Below, in pieces: positions 51,051 to 51,102 of a stretch of 51,102 nt of DNA. Origin of the DNA: Verrucomicrobiales bacterium (lineage in GTDB: Bacteria; Verrucomicrobiota; Verrucomicrobiia; Verrucomicrobiales; DEV007). The position numbers and the translations under genes are program-made. Each line of letters starts with the position of its first letter. Within the stretch, counting starts at the first letter, position 1. The notes beneath the pieces are model-generated. The model had not been told where the DNA came from and searched no databases. It saw only the letters and a list, made by a program, of their open reading frames with translations. The stretch is taken from NCBI GenBank assembly GCA_029213065.1, contig JARGPH010000016.1, positions 1 through 51,102 of the forward strand, read 5' to 3'.

Positions 51051-51102
51051 ATTCTCTCATTCTCTCATTCTCTCATTCTCTCATTCTCTCATTCTCTCAT
51101 TC
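51051..51102. repeat. Octanucleotide tandem repeat at the window end
   Basis: ATTCTCTC is repeated about six and a half times (51051-51102) without error and continues to the last base. It is a low-complexity simple repeat, perhaps extending beyond the window; sequence of this kind often breaks assemblies. Confidence 0.95.

Noticed and set aside
51051-51102. CRISPR-like array
   Set aside because: Units are 8 bases and contiguous with no spacers; simple tandem repeat only.

Overview
This window reads as a chromosomal segment of a member of the Verrucomicrobiota, probably marine. The evidence is the mix of families: a PSD1-type large cytochrome/DUF1549/DUF1553 protein followed by a DUF1501 protein with a twin-arginine signal, an SHD1 (SLA1 homology domain 1) secreted protein, two formylglycine-dependent type I sulfatases, a GH16 enzyme of the kappa-carrageenase type, a sodium/solute symporter beside an FAD oxidoreductase and a sialidase-like protein, and a Ser/Thr kinase carrying PEGA and FGE-like domains. 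Planctomycetota share many of these families, so the phylum is an inference. No rRNA, tRNA, CRISPR, transposase or phage gene was found.

Layout. 186-5304: a minus-strand operon (symporter, FAD oxidoreductase, sialidase-like protein) divergent from an AraC regulator, probably a sugar-acid or sialoside uptake and processing unit. 5466-9162: a TPR/membrane protein, a P-loop ATPase overlapping the end of a two-helix membrane protein, and a SHOCT protein. 9337-13749: an S1_7-like sulfatase followed by a GH16 enzyme (candidate carrageenan-type degradation) with a structured non-coding element at the sulfatase 5' end, then an SHD1 protein. 13794-17715: a TPR/FGE-like paralogue of the 5466 gene, a MarR regulator, an unknown acidic protein and cytidine deaminase. 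17724-21452: a PhyH dioxygenase, a sorbosone/glucose dehydrogenase-like protein and asnS. 21512-28404: a signalling cluster (Ser/Thr kinase with PEGA and FGE-like domains, a large membrane-anchored unknown) divergent from a secreted helical protein and a tandem-thioredoxin protein. 28500-34169: a six-helix membrane protein, hisD, a 23S rRNA methyltransferase, a phosphohexomutase and a small membrane-anchored protein. 34271-40758: DUF1501, PSD1, a small basic protein and a second sulfatase. 40872-43776: a CvfB-like S1 protein, a diacylglycerol kinase-like protein and an alpha/beta hydrolase. 43931-47483: an operon of membrane protein, deoC, aldehyde dehydrogenase and HNH nuclease. 47682-50816: lysS divergent from a metallophosphoesterase and an NAD-dependent epimerase. 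The window ends in an octanucleotide tandem repeat.

The observations most worth following are: (1) two paralogues that share a gapless N-terminal module of about 170 residues (TPR-like plus membrane helix) but carry unrelated outer domains; (2) a Ser/Thr kinase whose ATP-binding glycine loop lies upstream of any standard start codon; (3) a palindromic repeat present in two copies, one at each sulfatase gene, with its stem arms exchanged but pairing kept; (4) a deoC-aldehyde dehydrogenase-HNH operon with a one-base stop/start overlap; (5) a membrane protein/P-loop ATPase pair overlapping by 32 bases. Functions rest on motif recognition by eye; no database search was run.
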